Below, piece after piece: positions 18,900 through 27,795 of a stretch of 64,000 bases of DNA. Source of the stretch: Hongsoonwoonella zoysiae (GTDB lineage Bacteria; Pseudomonadota; Alphaproteobacteria; Rhizobiales; Stappiaceae); contig NZ_JABRXF010000003.1 of NCBI RefSeq assembly GCF_013266695.1, positions 310,001 to 374,000 of the forward strand, read 5' to 3'. The translations under genes were made by a program, and so were the position numbers. The notes below the pieces were generated by a model. That model saw only the letters and a list, made by a program, of their open reading frames with translations. It was not told the DNA's origin and made no database searches. The number at the start of each line of letters is the position of its first letter. Within the stretch, counting starts at the first letter, position 1.

Positions 18900-20555
18900 T
18901 CACTCGGCCGGAGCCAGGGCTTCGCCGGAAGCCGTCTCGGCTTCTTCGGCCTCGCCGTAGCGGACGGTCATATAGAGGTTGTAGGCCATGATCAGGCTAC
19001 CGATGACGAAGAGCGCTCCGCCCATTGCCCGGATCACATAGAAGGGATGCATGGCCTCCACGGTTTCGATGAAGGAATATTCAAGGAAGCCCAGCCGGTC
19101 ATAGGCGCGCCACATCAGGCCCTGCATGATACCCGACACCCACATGGCGCAGATGTAGAGCACAATGCCGATCGTGGAGATCCAGAAGTGCCAGTTGACG
19201 AGCTTGAGGGAATAAACCTGACGCTTTTTCCAAAGCCACGGAATGAGGCAGTAGAGAGCGCCGAAGGAGATGTAGCCCACCCAGCCGAGCGCGCCGGAAT
19301 GAACGTGGCCGATTGTCCAGTCGGTATAGTGTGACAGGGAGTTGACCGAGCGAAGCGACATCAGCGGCCCTTCGAAGGTCGACATGCCGTAGAATGCGAC
19401 CGACACCACCATCATGCGCAGCACCGGGTCGGTTCGAAGCTTGTCCCACGCGCCCGAAAGCGTCATCAGGCCGTTGATCATGCCGCCCCAGGAGGGCATC
19501 CACAGCATGATGGAGAAGGTAGCGCCGAGCGTCGATGCCCATTGGGGCAGCGCCGTGTAATGCAGGTGATGCGGGCCGGCCCAGATGTAGAGGAAAATCA
19601 GCGCCCAGAAGTGGACGATCGAAAGGCGGTAGGAATAGACCGGCCGGTCGGCGCGCTTGGGGATGAAGTAGTACATGATGGCCAGGAAGCCTGCCGTCAG
19701 GAAGAAGCCGACGGCGTTGTGGCCATACCACCATTGAACCATGGCGTCCTGAACACCGGACCAAAGAATGTAGGACTTCGTGCCGAACACCGAGACCGGG
19801 ATCGTCAAGTTGTTGACGATATGCAGCATCGCGATCGTGACGATGAACGCCAGGTAGAACCAGTTCGCCACGTAGATGTGCGGCTCCTTGCGCTTCCACA
19901 AGGTGCCCATGAAGACGAGGAGATAGACCACCCAGACGATCGTCAACCAAAGGTCCGCATACCATTCCGGCTCCGCATATTCCTTGGACTGCGTGGCACC
20001 CAGCAGGTAGCCCGTACCGGCAATCACGATGAAGGCGTTGTAGCCGAGGATCACGAACCAGGGCGCGATGCGGCCCGGCATGCGGGCGCGACAGGTGCGC
20101 TGCACGACGTAGAACGACGAAGCCAGAAGGACGTTGCCGCCAAAGGCGAAGATAACCGCCGACGTATGCAGCGGACGCAGCCTTCCGAAATTGGTCCACG
20201 GCAGATCGAAGTTCAACACGGGATAAGCAAGCTGCAGTGCGATTATCAGCCCGACCGTGAAGCCAGCAACGCCCCAGAACACAGCGGCCCAAGCGCCGAA
20301 TTTGATCGGCCCGAGGTTATAGTTCGGCTTGCCGCCGACCTCCTGCGGGATATCGACCCCGCCGTCGTCAAAATAGTTCTTGAAGATGATGAACGCGCCG
20401 GAGGCCGCAAACAGCGCGCCTATCGAGGTGTGAAACGCCATCACCTGGTCGTAGGTCTTGCCGGCGATGATTACGCAGGCAAATGCGAGCACGAGAAGGA
20501 AAGCGGCGAAGAAGCCCTCCTCGAGCGTGAGATATTTGGCTTTTGCTTGAGCCAT
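18900..20555 (-). CDS. ccoN: cbb3 cytochrome oxidase catalytic subunit I CcoN
   Basis: A 551-aa heme-copper oxidase subunit with about a dozen membrane helices. It reduces O2 at the heme b3-CuB site with high affinity. CuB and heme ligands are visible as His residues in [11 protein letters not shown], in GPHHLHYT and in the late [16 protein letters not shown]. The ATG at 20555 (MAQAKAKYL) is chosen over one at 20594 because the family starts here. An FNR/FixK box is centred about 78 bases upstream. First gene of ccoNOQP. Confidence 0.96.
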   Translation of the reverse strand: MAQAKAKYLTLEEGFFAAFLLVLAFACVIIAGKTYDQVMAFHTSIGALFAASGAFIIFKNYFDDGGVDIPQEVGGKPNYNLGPIKFGAWAAVFWGVAGFTVGLIIALQLAYPVLNFDLPWTNFGRLRPLHTSAVIFAFGGNVLLASSFYVVQRTCRARMPGRIAPWFVILGYNAFIVIAGTGYLLGATQSKEYAEPEWYADLWLTIVWVVYLLVFMGTLWKRKEPHIYVANWFYLAFIVTIAMLHIVNNLTIPVSVFGTKSYILWSGVQDAMVQWWYGHNAVGFFLTAGFLAIMYYFIPKRADRPVYSYRLSIVHFWALIFLYIWAGPHHLHYTALPQWASTLGATFSIMLWMPSWGGMINGLMTLSGAWDKLRTDPVLRMMVVSVAFYGMSTFEGPLMSLRSVNSLSHYTDWTIGHVHSGALGWVGYISFGALYCLIPWLWKKRQVYSLKLVNWHFWISTIGIVLYICAMWVSGIMQGLMWRAYDRLGFLEYSFIETVEAMHPFYVIRAMGGALFVIGSLIMAYNLYMTVRYGEAEEAETASGEALAPAE

Positions 20556-20626
20556 TTTTTCGCGCCCCAAGTCCTTTGGTCCCGATTGGATCAAGCCGAC
20601 TTATGGCCGAGCGGTGCGAACCCGCC

Positions 20627-20640
20627 TTGATCCAGGTCAA
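20627..20640. promoter_or_regulatory. FNR/FixK box upstream of ccoN
   Basis: TTGATCCAGGTCAA fits the TTGAY-N4-RTCAA consensus at all ten conserved positions. It lies 72-85 bases upstream of the ccoN ATG, the spacing expected for an activating site near -41.5 with a short leader. FixK in this window is the likely activator. The rest of the 251-base gap to the next gene holds no ORF of note. Confidence 0.85.
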
Positions 20641-20806
20641 CACGACTACGTCCGAATGGCGATGGTTGCATGAATGCCATTCGCCGCTGCGACGAAATGC
20701 GCAACCTGAAACGCTAACGATACGAACAGGATACAAATTTGCCGCTACGTCAGAAAACTATCGCCGAGAAACATCGCGCCCGCAACTAAAGGCTGAAGGG
20801 GAAGTT

Positions 20807-21868
20807 TCAGGCGCCGGCAGTCTGCCTTGGTCCAAGAACGATGCGGGTGACAATGGGAAGAAGCAGGACCATCCCGATGTAGCGGGCAAGCTGATGGCTC
20901 GCGACGAAGGCCGGATCGAAGTTCAGGATAAAGGAAAGCAGTGTCATCGCCTCCAGCCCGCCCGGAGCATAGGCGAGCAGCACCTGGCCGAACGGCAGGC
21001 CGAAGGCTTGCGACACCAAGTATGACGCGATCATGGATATTCCGAAACCGACTATGAACGCGCCGACGGAGGCCGCAAGCAGCTTCATGAACATGGAAAG
21101 GTTTGTATTGCCGAAGCGAGCGCCCACCATGCAGCCGAGCGCGATATAGCAGGGAATCACCATCCACTGCGGCAGAGCCACCGGAAAGACGCCGAAGGCG
21201 TTAAGCCCGGAACTCATGAAAAATGCGCCGGTCAGCCATCCGCCCGGCAAGCGCAACCTTACCGCGGCAATACTCGCGGCGATGCAGAGCAAGAAGATGA
21301 CCGCCATCTCGCTAGCGTCTGGGGTTGCCTGTGGCGCAGGCGCCGTTATCGGGTGTTCCGTTGTTCCGGAGATGAGCGAGGGCAAAAGCGCGATCAGCAC
21401 GAAAAGGCGGAAGGACTGCGATACCGCGATGCGCGACAAGTCGGCCGAACGATCCGAAGCCAATGCGAACACGAAGGAGAGCGCGCCGGGGATGGCGCCG
21501 AAATAGGCAGCTTCCCGATCCCACTTTCCAACATAGTGAAGGAAGGCATATGTGGCTGCCGTAATCGCCAGCACGACCACGACAAGCGCTGCCATCGTGA
21601 GCGGCCATTCGCTTACCCGCTCCACCACGTCCGGCCTGACGCCAGCACCCATCGAAACGCCAAGCACAACGAATATTCCGTCCCGCAAACGGTCGGGAAT
21701 CATCGTCGGAACCTTCGAAAATGTCCCAACGGCCACAAAAATCATCGCCCCCGACAGCCAGGCCGCCGGCAGGGCCGCCAGATCGAAAATGAACCCGCCC
21801 AGCGCGCCGAGAAGGAGCGTGGCGGCCACGCGGGCGAGGACGGGCGATGAGGGCGACAAAAGCGACAA
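20807..21868 (-). CDS. AbrB family membrane protein (putative transporter)
   Basis: A 353-aa protein made almost wholly of hydrophobic segments, arranged as two similar halves with GxLGGxIFDLAALPAAWLSG-like and GGWLTGAFFMSSG-like repeats. This matches the AbrB/ammonia monooxygenase-like membrane family, whose physiological role is poorly known. The only in-frame start before the first helix is a TTG at 21868 with no clear ribosome site, so the true start is uncertain. It is not co-directional with a close partner. A cluster of ATTGATT half-sites lies upstream. Confidence 0.8.
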   Translation of the reverse strand: MSLLSPSSPVLARVAATLLLGALGGFIFDLAALPAAWLSGAMIFVAVGTFSKVPTMIPDRLRDGIFVVLGVSMGAGVRPDVVERVSEWPLTMAALVVVVLAITAATYAFLHYVGKWDREAAYFGAIPGALSFVFALASDRSADLSRIAVSQSFRLFVLIALLPSLISGTTEHPITAPAPQATPDASEMAVIFLLCIAASIAAVRLRLPGGWLTGAFFMSSGLNAFGVFPVALPQWMVIPCYIALGCMVGARFGNTNLSMFMKLLAASVGAFIVGFGISMIASYLVSQAFGLPFGQVLLAYAPGGLEAMTLLSFILNFDPAFVASHQLARYIGMVLLLPIVTRIVLGPRQTAGA

Positions 21869-21931
21869 GTTCGGGAACCGGAATCTGGGAGCGACAGCGC
21901 CTCTATATAACGCTCTCGTCCGGATGGCATT

Positions 21932-21969
21932 ATTGATTCATATAATCAATATATAGACAGACATTGATT
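21932..21969. promoter_or_regulatory. ATTGATT operator cluster upstream of the AbrB-family gene
   Basis: ATTGATT at 21932-21938 and AATCAAT at 21944-21950 form a perfect 7-bp inverted repeat with a 5-bp spacer. A third copy, ATTGATT, lies at 21963-21969. The stretch is very AT-rich against its surroundings and sits 64-101 bases upstream of the AbrB-family start. The spacing does not fit an FNR box (N7 between TTGAT and ATCAA instead of N4). Confidence 0.5.
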
Positions 21970-21996
21970 ATAAGATCGGGTCTTCCGAGCGTTCCA

Positions 21997-22704
21997 CTAC
22001 CCCATAACGGCAGCCAAATCCGTCTCCGGAAATCTTGGACTTAAAAGTACATTGCCGGGTATGTTTTCTCGCTCCGCCGAACGTCTCACGGAAGCTCGTT
22101 CCTGCAGTTTTTCCAGAAAGCCGGCCAGATGGCGAAACGAATGGAGATCCTGCTCATAACCAGGCGGATAGAGTTGAGCCCAACGCGCACAGGCGCCAAG
22201 ATAAAAATCCGCCACCGTGAGATCCTCTCCGGCCAGATTTTTACGGCCGCTCTTGCCGAGTTCGCCGTCGACAAGCGCAAAATGATCCCGAACGCGCCTC
22301 TGCACGGCTTTCCTAAGCATATCTTCGGCACGCTGCCCGTCCGCGTATCGATGAGCGTAGAAGCCAATCCTCAGATCCGCATGCAAGGTGTTTGAGATAT
22401 AGAACAGCCATTTCAGCAGTTGTCCGCGCGCGGGTGCACTGGGCAAAGGTGCAAGCCGTCCCGCCTTGTCGGCAAGGTGAAGGATTATGGCGCCGGTCTC
22501 GAACATTGGCGCATCCTGATCCTCGTCGATCAGGACTGGAATCAGCCCCTGCGGGTTGAGCGCGCGGTATTCCGGCTTCGTATGTTCCCTGGAAGAACGG
22601 TTGAGGAGCACCTCTTCGTAGGCGAGTTCCAATTCTTCGAGTACGAAACGAACGGCGAGATTGGCGCTGTCGGGAGAGTAATAAAGTACAAACGGCTTGG
22701 TCAT
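21997..22704 (-). CDS. Glutathione S-transferase family protein
   Basis: A 235-aa protein with an N-terminal thioredoxin-like domain (FVLYYSPDSANLAVRFVLEELEL, followed by the cis-Pro region GLIPVLID and the glutathione-contact ETGAIILHLADK). An all-helical C-terminal domain follows. The catalytic residue is probably Ser or Tyr in the YYSPDS turn. The ATG at 22704 fits the fold; an open extension to 22797 would cross the hemN promoter. Role is likely conjugation or thiol chemistry; substrate unknown. Confidence 0.85.
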   Translation of the reverse strand: MTKPFVLYYSPDSANLAVRFVLEELELAYEEVLLNRSSREHTKPEYRALNPQGLIPVLIDEDQDAPMFETGAIILHLADKAGRLAPLPSAPARGQLLKWLFYISNTLHADLRIGFYAHRYADGQRAEDMLRKAVQRRVRDHFALVDGELGKSGRKNLAGEDLTVADFYLGACARWAQLYPPGYEQDLHSFRHLAGFLEKLQERASVRRSAERENIPGNVLLSPRFPETDLAAVMG

Positions 22705-22758
22705 TTGGGTTGATCGAGCTCCGGCCCGGATGGATTTTCCCCGATGATTTGACTCGGC

Positions 22759-22772
22759 TTGAGCAAAATCAA
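22759..22772. promoter_or_regulatory. FNR/FixK-type box upstream of hemN
   Basis: TTGAGCAAAATCAA matches the FNR/FixK consensus at nine of ten positions (G for Y at the fifth base). It ends 34 bases before the hemN ATG. Anaerobic control of hemN by FNR/FixK proteins is well established in related bacteria. The divergent GST start lies 55 bases on the other side. Confidence 0.7.
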
Positions 22773-22806
22773 GGCGCCATCCGCACGTCCATGTCACTTC
22801 ACCGGC

Positions 22807-24156
22807 ATGAACACGCTAGAGCAGAAATACGCAACTCGAAACGTCCCGCGCTACACCAGCTATCCGACGGCGCCGCACTTTCATGCCCGTGTCGACGGCA
22901 CGACCTATGGCGATTGGCTGGAGGAGCTTGATCCCGCGCTGGACCTTTCGATCTACCTTCACGTGCCTTATTGCCGGCACATCTGTCATTACTGCGGCTG
23001 TCATACCAAGGCCGCACGGCGCGACGATCCGGTCATCGCCTATGCCGAGACCCTGGTGAAGGAAATCGAGCTTACGGCAAAAAAGCTCGGATCCAGGCGC
23101 CGTGTCAGCCACATTCACTGGGGCGGCGGCACGCCGAGCCTCTTGCCGCGCGATTCGTTTCTGAAGGTAGCCAGAACACTTGCGGAAGTATTTACATTTG
23201 CGCCGGACCTCGAGCACGCGATAGAGCTCGATCCGCGCACTGTAACACCGGGGCTTGTCGAAACGCTTGCCGAAGCGGGCATAACGCGGGCAAGCCTCGG
23301 CGTTCAGGATTTCGATGCGAAGGTGCAGACGTCGATCGGCCGGTTTCAACCATTCAAGATTGTCGCCCGCTCCGTGGAACTCTTGCGAAGCGCTGGAATC
23401 ACGTCGATCAACTTCGACCTGATGTACGGCCTTCCCCATCAGGATCGCGACACGATCCTGCGCACGATCGAACTCACGCGCGAGCTCGCCCCAGGCCGCA
23501 TCGCTCTGTTCGGATATGCGCATGTTCCCTGGATGAAGAAGCATCAGCGGCTCATCGACGAAGCGGCCCTTCCCGGCGCAGCTGAGAGGATCGAGCTTGC
23601 CGATTGCGCGCACCGGGCTCTGGTGGAAGCAGGATACGAAGAGATCGGCCTAGATCATTTCGCCTTGCCGGACGATTCGATGGCGCTCGCTCTTCATGCC
23701 GGTACCCTGCGCCGCAATTTCCAGGGCTACACCACGGATACGGCCGATGCGCTCATCGGGTTCGGCGCTTCGTCGATCGGCTTCCTGCCGCAGGGCTACG
23801 TTCAGAACGCGCCCGATGTCGGCGGCTGGGCACGGTCGATCGAAAACGGCGTCCTGCCGATCGCGCGCGGCATAGCGCTTGATGCCGACGACCGGATGCG
23901 AGCCGCGATCATCGAGGCCCTCATGACCGATTATGAGGTAGACGTGCACGCCGTGGCCACTCGCTCCGGCTTGCACGGCCACGATTTCACGGACGATTTA
24001 GCGGCGCTGGAGGAATTGGTTCGCGACGAAATCGTCACCGTCGATAACGGCCGGATAGCGATGACCCGTGCCGGGCGGCCTTTCGTTCGCGTGGCGGCGG
24101 CTGCGTTCGATGCTTATCTGGAGCGCGGCGCGGCGCGCCATTCAGTGGCAGTCTGA
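22807..24156 (+). CDS. hemN: Oxygen-independent coproporphyrinogen III oxidase HemN (radical SAM)
   Basis: A 449-aa radical SAM enzyme that makes protoporphyrinogen IX from coproporphyrinogen III without O2. The cluster motif is C56-x3-C60-x2-C63 followed by C65 (CRHICHYCGC), as in true HemN rather than HemW. GGGTPSLL follows as the SAM contact. The ATG at 22807 fits the family start (MNTLEQKYATRNVPRYTSYP); the open frame runs upstream to 22759 through the regulatory box. Heme made at low O2 would supply the b and c hemes of the neighbouring cbb3 oxidase. Confidence 0.94.
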   Translation: MNTLEQKYATRNVPRYTSYPTAPHFHARVDGTTYGDWLEELDPALDLSIYLHVPYCRHICHYCGCHTKAARRDDPVIAYAETLVKEIELTAKKLGSRRRVSHIHWGGGTPSLLPRDSFLKVARTLAEVFTFAPDLEHAIELDPRTVTPGLVETLAEAGITRASLGVQDFDAKVQTSIGRFQPFKIVARSVELLRSAGITSINFDLMYGLPHQDRDTILRTIELTRELAPGRIALFGYAHVPWMKKHQRLIDEAALPGAAERIELADCAHRALVEAGYEEIGLDHFALPDDSMALALHAGTLRRNFQGYTTDTADALIGFGASSIGFLPQGYVQNAPDVGGWARSIENGVLPIARGIALDADDRMRAAIIEALMTDYEVDVHAVATRSGLHGHDFTDDLAALEELVRDEIVTVDNGRIAMTRAGRPFVRVAAAAFDAYLERGAARHSVAV

Positions 24157-24161
24157 TCCAG

Positions 24162-24189
24162 AAAAAAAGCCCCGGTTAAAAACCGGGGC
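24162..24189 (-). terminator. Intrinsic terminator after fixK
   Basis: GCCCCGGTT (24169-24177) pairs with AACCGGGGC (24181-24189) around an AAA loop. Seven A at 24162-24168 give a U7 tract for leftward transcription, so this ends the fixK transcript. It may also stop hemN from the other side. The 131 bases between it and the fixK stop hold nothing recognisable. Confidence 0.85.
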
Positions 24190-24320
24190 GAAGGCAGAGA
24201 GAGAGCTTCCCTCACTTTGGAGGAAAGGTGGGCGATCATTTCAGCCCCTGGAAGGCTTTAACCCGGCCCATGACGGTGGCCAATCGAACGCGTCCGACGC
24301 CACCGCCCCAAGGCAGATGA

Positions 24321-25031
24321 TCAATGCATGCCCGTCATCTGACACACCCGGCAGATGTTGACGATCCTGATTTGGTCCTGACGGTCGATGCAAATCAGGC
24401 CCTTGCGTTTCATTTCCGAGATCACTCGGCTGACGGTTTCGATCGTAAGGCCGAGATAGTCGGCGATTTCCTGCCGTGTCATATGCAATGTGACGCTTCG
24501 ACTGTCTTCGCCTGCTTCCTCCGTCGGGCCCACACACCCGAATCCGCCGCGATTGGGCACCAGACGCATCAGGAAGGTTGATACCCTTTCCATCGCGGAT
24601 TTACGGCCAAGAAGTACCGCATGATCATGCAGCGTCTCCAATTGCGACAGCAGGCAGCGTGTGACATGCCTTTGAAGCGAGGGTGAGGTCTCCAGAGAAT
24701 TGCGATCCAGCGTGCTAACCTTGACAGGCGTCAACGATTCCGCCGAGCAGTCATACACCTCTCCTGCCGAAAGGCCGAAAACCGAGCCCGCATTCAGAAT
24801 TTCCACCACCTGACGGCGTCCGTCGGGCAAGAGCTTGAAGAGCATGACGACACCTTCATCGAGCTCGTAAACCCGCTCCGCCTTGTCGCCTTCGTAAAAA
24901 AGCACGGAATGCTGCGGGTGTCGCGCCGGACGCAAAGTACAGTCGTTTTGGATCCCGGCCCTGGCGAACTCGGCGCTTGTCGGCGAAATACGTCCGCCGC
25001 CCGAGTTGAATCCACGATCAACGTAAGCCAT
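24321..25031 (-). CDS. fixK: Crp/Fnr-family transcription regulator, FixK type
   Basis: A 236-aa regulator with an N-terminal cyclic-nucleotide-type beta barrel (about 45-140), a dimer helix, and a C-terminal winged helix whose recognition part reads TRQEIADYLGLTIETVSRVI (E and R positions as in FNR/FixK). It lacks the N-terminal cysteine cluster that binds 4Fe-4S in FNR, so O2 is sensed upstream by FixL. Unusually, it ends with C227-x2-C230 (ICRVCQ). The ATG at 25031 has a strong GGAGG six bases away. It should activate ccoNOQP, ccoGHIS and hemN through the boxes listed. Confidence 0.9.
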   Translation of the reverse strand: MAYVDRGFNSGGGRISPTSAEFARAGIQNDCTLRPARHPQHSVLFYEGDKAERVYELDEGVVMLFKLLPDGRRQVVEILNAGSVFGLSAGEVYDCSAESLTPVKVSTLDRNSLETSPSLQRHVTRCLLSQLETLHDHAVLLGRKSAMERVSTFLMRLVPNRGGFGCVGPTEEAGEDSRSVTLHMTRQEIADYLGLTIETVSRVISEMKRKGLICIDRQDQIRIVNICRVCQMTGMH

Positions 25032-25346
25032 GCCACCCTCCATTAAACGGCATGAAAGAAAATGATGAGGCGAAGGTCCGGCCGGACTGGCCGGTTCCAT
25101 CGGGAAATCGGCGCCCCGTCCGACGCCGATCTCCCCATCGCTCCGCCATTACCCTAGCCTTTTGATTGATCTGGATAAATTCGGTCGTTTCCGTACGTCA
25201 TCCTACCTATCAAAAATGTCGCACCCTTTTCACGAAGGAGGCCGTCCCGCAGATGCAGGTGGAAATGCACGGAATTTCAGGTGCAGGCACCGTTCTCCGC
25301 CCTCGGCATGTCGCCTCCCGCTTACGCGGCGCGCTGGGAACCGGGC
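25032..25346. other. fixK upstream region
   Basis: These 315 bases hold no gene. They contain the leftward fixK promoter and a near-consensus FNR/FixK box (25166-25179). A GTACG-containing stretch at about 25190-25200 could be part of a FixJ target, but I cannot confirm that by eye. Confidence 0.4.
25166..25179. promoter_or_regulatory. Near-consensus FNR/FixK box upstream of fixK
   Basis: TTGATCTGGATAAA differs from TTGAY-N4-RTCAA at one conserved base (A for C). It lies 135-148 bases upstream of the fixK ATG. It may allow autoregulation; in some rhizobia FixK feeds back on its own cascade, often through an intermediate. Confidence 0.4.
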
Positions 25347-25685
25347 TTACAGGTGCTGCAACAACGCTTCTTCCTGCAATGGTTTGCGCAGCAGTACGTC
25401 AGGAGTATCGCCATCCAGGAGACTGTCGATCGCCCGGCTCGACTGACCGGAAATTGCGATCACTTTCGGCTGGTTTTTCAAACCCTTGACCCATCTGATC
25501 AATTGGATTCCCGTTAGGCCGGGCAATCCCAAGTCGACGATGACCGTATCGCGCTCGCCCGGAGGAGTTTCCTCGAAGAACGATTCGGCGTCCGGATAGG
25601 TAGCCGTCTCATGCCCCACGGAGGCGAGAAGCAATGCGAGTGCGTCTGATACACCCGGGTCGTCTTCAACGATATGGATCGTCAC
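25347..25685 (-). CDS. Single-domain receiver protein in the fixLJ-fixK locus
   Basis: A 112-aa protein that is only a receiver domain: acidic EDD near residue 8, phospho-acceptor Asp in VIVDLGLPG (about 51), Ser in the AISGQ turn and Lys in LLRKP (about 103). It resembles the FixJ receiver (HIVEDDPGV, AISGQ) but lacks the DNA-binding half. The start is a GTG at 25685 with a weak ribosome site. It lies between fixK and fixJ, all leftward, separated from fixJ by 215 bases. It may be a phosphate sink or a competitor for FixL. Confidence 0.82.
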   Translation of the reverse strand: MTIHIVEDDPGVSDALALLLASVGHETATYPDAESFFEETPPGERDTVIVDLGLPGLTGIQLIRWVKGLKNQPKVIAISGQSSRAIDSLLDGDTPDVLLRKPLQEEALLQHL

Positions 25686-25900
25686 GAGCAGGTTGGTCCG
25701 TTTTCTTGCCTGAAAGAAACCGGAAAACTATAGCCTCTTATTGGCGGTGTAGAACTACGGACAAACGCGTAATGCAGCATGACGACAGCGATACGGCTTG
25801 GAAAAGCCTGCTTCACCGAAAGGAAAACGGCTGCTCAGATTCTCGTGAACGCTGATCAGGCAGTATCGCTTCGCCATTAAAGGGCGACATCCCCGGCAGA

Positions 25901-26521
25901 TCAGGATTCCGGAGTCTCGCCTGTCAGCACGATGCGCACGAGATCGGCCGCATTGCGCGCACCCAGCTTTTCCATAATGCGAGCGCGATGCACTTCGATT
26001 GTCCGCGGGCTTATGCCAAGCACGCGCCCGGCCTCCTTGTTAGAAGCGCCCGCCGTGATTTGCTCCAGCACTTCCCTCTCGCGAGGGGTGAGGTTTTCGG
26101 CGCCAGGAAAATCGTCGGGGGCCCGCGTGACCGTTTCATCGCTTCGCTTGCGCGCATCTATAGCTTCGCGAAGCCGCCTGACCACCGTTTCCGCGTCAAA
26201 TGGTTTTTCGATAAAATCGTGCGCGCCTTGCTTAATGGCCTCGACGGCCATGGGGATGTCGCCCTGCCCCGAGATGACGAAAACGGGCCGGTCGAATTGC
26301 CTGTCGTGAAGAATGCGCAAAATTTCTATACCCGAGCGTCCGGGCATATGTACGTCAATGATGACACTATCGGGTGTTGCTCGGGAGATCCGCTCAAGAA
26401 AATCATCACCGGTCTCGAATGTCTCCACGTCGAACCCGTCCAGTTCGAACACGACGGACAGCGCATCTCGAACCGCTGGATCATCATCCACGATATGGAT
26501 CGACGGGGACGCCTCTAACAT
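25901..26521 (-). CDS. fixJ: Two-component response regulator FixJ
   Basis: A 206-aa regulator with an N-terminal receiver (VDDDPAVRD, phospho-acceptor D56, SGQGD, KPFDAE) and a C-terminal LuxR-type helix-turn-helix (LTPREREVLEQITAGASNKE, then GISPRTIEVHRARIMEKL). When phosphorylated by FixL at low O2 it should switch on fixK. It lies 12 bases downstream of fixL in the same operon. Length and motifs are standard. Confidence 0.93.
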   Translation of the reverse strand: MLEASPSIHIVDDDPAVRDALSVVFELDGFDVETFETGDDFLERISRATPDSVIIDVHMPGRSGIEILRILHDRQFDRPVFVISGQGDIPMAVEAIKQGAHDFIEKPFDAETVVRRLREAIDARKRSDETVTRAPDDFPGAENLTPREREVLEQITAGASNKEAGRVLGISPRTIEVHRARIMEKLGARNAADLVRIVLTGETPES

Positions 26522-26533
26522 TCAATTGTCCTT

Positions 26534-27727
26534 TCAGTTTGTATCGGCACGCTCAGCCGGCGGCGCTTCGCCCGTTGAGAGCAGCGGAAGTTTCAGTTGG
26601 AAGACAGCTCCGCCTTCCGAGCCCCCGGGCTCCACGACCAGATCTCCGCCATGGTTTTGCGCAAGCGACTTGGAAATCGCGAGCCCAAGGCCGAGGCCCC
26701 GCCGTTTTGATCCCGAAAACGGCTTGAAGAGACCCGGTACAAGTTCCGGCGGCACCCCAGGGCCAGAGTCGCGAACCGCGATCACCAGATGGGTATCTGT
26801 CTTGCTTGCCGAAACCTTCACAGCACGGAATGGCGCGCATTTCACCGCTTCCATGGCGTTGCGCATCAGGTTGACGACCACCTGCTGGATCTGCACCGGA
26901 TCGGCATGGAGCATGGGCAGGCCATCCTCGACGTCGAGGCTCAACTGGATTTCCTGTGATATATCGCCGAGGCTGACCAGTTCCAGGCACTCTTTCAGAA
27001 GTTGAGGCACATCGACGGGCTTGCGCTCCGGGTCTCGCTTTTCCACGAACTGGCGCATCCGCTGGATGATCTGGCTCGCCCGCTCCGCTTCCTTGACGGT
27101 CTTGTCGATCACGCTGGCGAATGTATCGTCCAGACCGGCGATGCCGGCCGCCTTTCGCTTGATGGCCTGCAGATAAAGCATGATTGCGGTAAGTGGCTGG
27201 TTGAGTTCATGGGCGATCGCCGCGCCCATTTCGTCAAGCGCGTTTATCCGCGTCATGTTGACGAGTTGCGCCTGGGCCTGGGCCAGGCGCCTTTCAACCG
27301 CCTTGCGGGCCCTGATGTCCCGCATGATGCCGATGAACTGCCGGCCCTCGGGCGTATGCGCCTCGCCGACGGAAAGTTCTATCGGAAATTCCGTGCCATC
27401 ACGATGGCGGGCGCGCACCTCACGCCCAATGCCGATGATGCGCCGTTCCCCGGTGTCGAGATAATGTCTCACATAGCCGTCGTGGCGCTCGGCATAATCC
27501 TCAGGCATCAGAATCTTGACATTGCGCCCGCGCACTTCTTCGGCGGAATAGCCGAACAACCGTTCACATGCCTTGTTGTAGAGGATGATGCGCGCCCGGT
27601 CGTCCATGACGACGATGCCGTCCACGGCCGTATCGAGCACGCTATGCAGGCGAGCCTTCGAAACGCTGGCATCCGTCGAGAGGCTTTCGCTGTAATCCTC
27701 ACGCATGGTAAGGGAACCTGAACTCAT
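26534..27727 (-). CDS. fixL: Heme-PAS oxygen sensor histidine kinase FixL
   Basis: A 397-aa soluble-type FixL with one PAS domain (about 24-140) and a kinase core. The heme-ligand region reads RHDGY; H82 corresponds to the proximal His of rhizobial FixL. R102 in IIGIGR corresponds to the key distal-side Arg. The position of Bradyrhizobium H214 is Arg here (R96). The phospho-acceptor is H173 (AHELNQPL), followed by N, G1 and G2 boxes (DSGPGVP, RGLGLGLAIS). There are no membrane segments, unlike the Sinorhizobium form. O2 bound to heme should turn the kinase off. Confidence 0.93.
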   Translation of the reverse strand: MSSGSLTMREDYSESLSTDASVSKARLHSVLDTAVDGIVVMDDRARIILYNKACERLFGYSAEEVRGRNVKILMPEDYAERHDGYVRHYLDTGERRIIGIGREVRARHRDGTEFPIELSVGEAHTPEGRQFIGIMRDIRARKAVERRLAQAQAQLVNMTRINALDEMGAAIAHELNQPLTAIMLYLQAIKRKAAGIAGLDDTFASVIDKTVKEAERASQIIQRMRQFVEKRDPERKPVDVPQLLKECLELVSLGDISQEIQLSLDVEDGLPMLHADPVQIQQVVVNLMRNAMEAVKCAPFRAVKVSASKTDTHLVIAVRDSGPGVPPELVPGLFKPFSGSKRRGLGLGLAISKSLAQNHGGDLVVEPGGSEGGAVFQLKLPLLSTGEAPPAERADTN

Positions 27728-27795
27728 GTCCCCCGATAGGAGGATTTTATTTCACGATCTACGAAAAAATGCGTAGCGCATCGGGTTGTGCCTCG

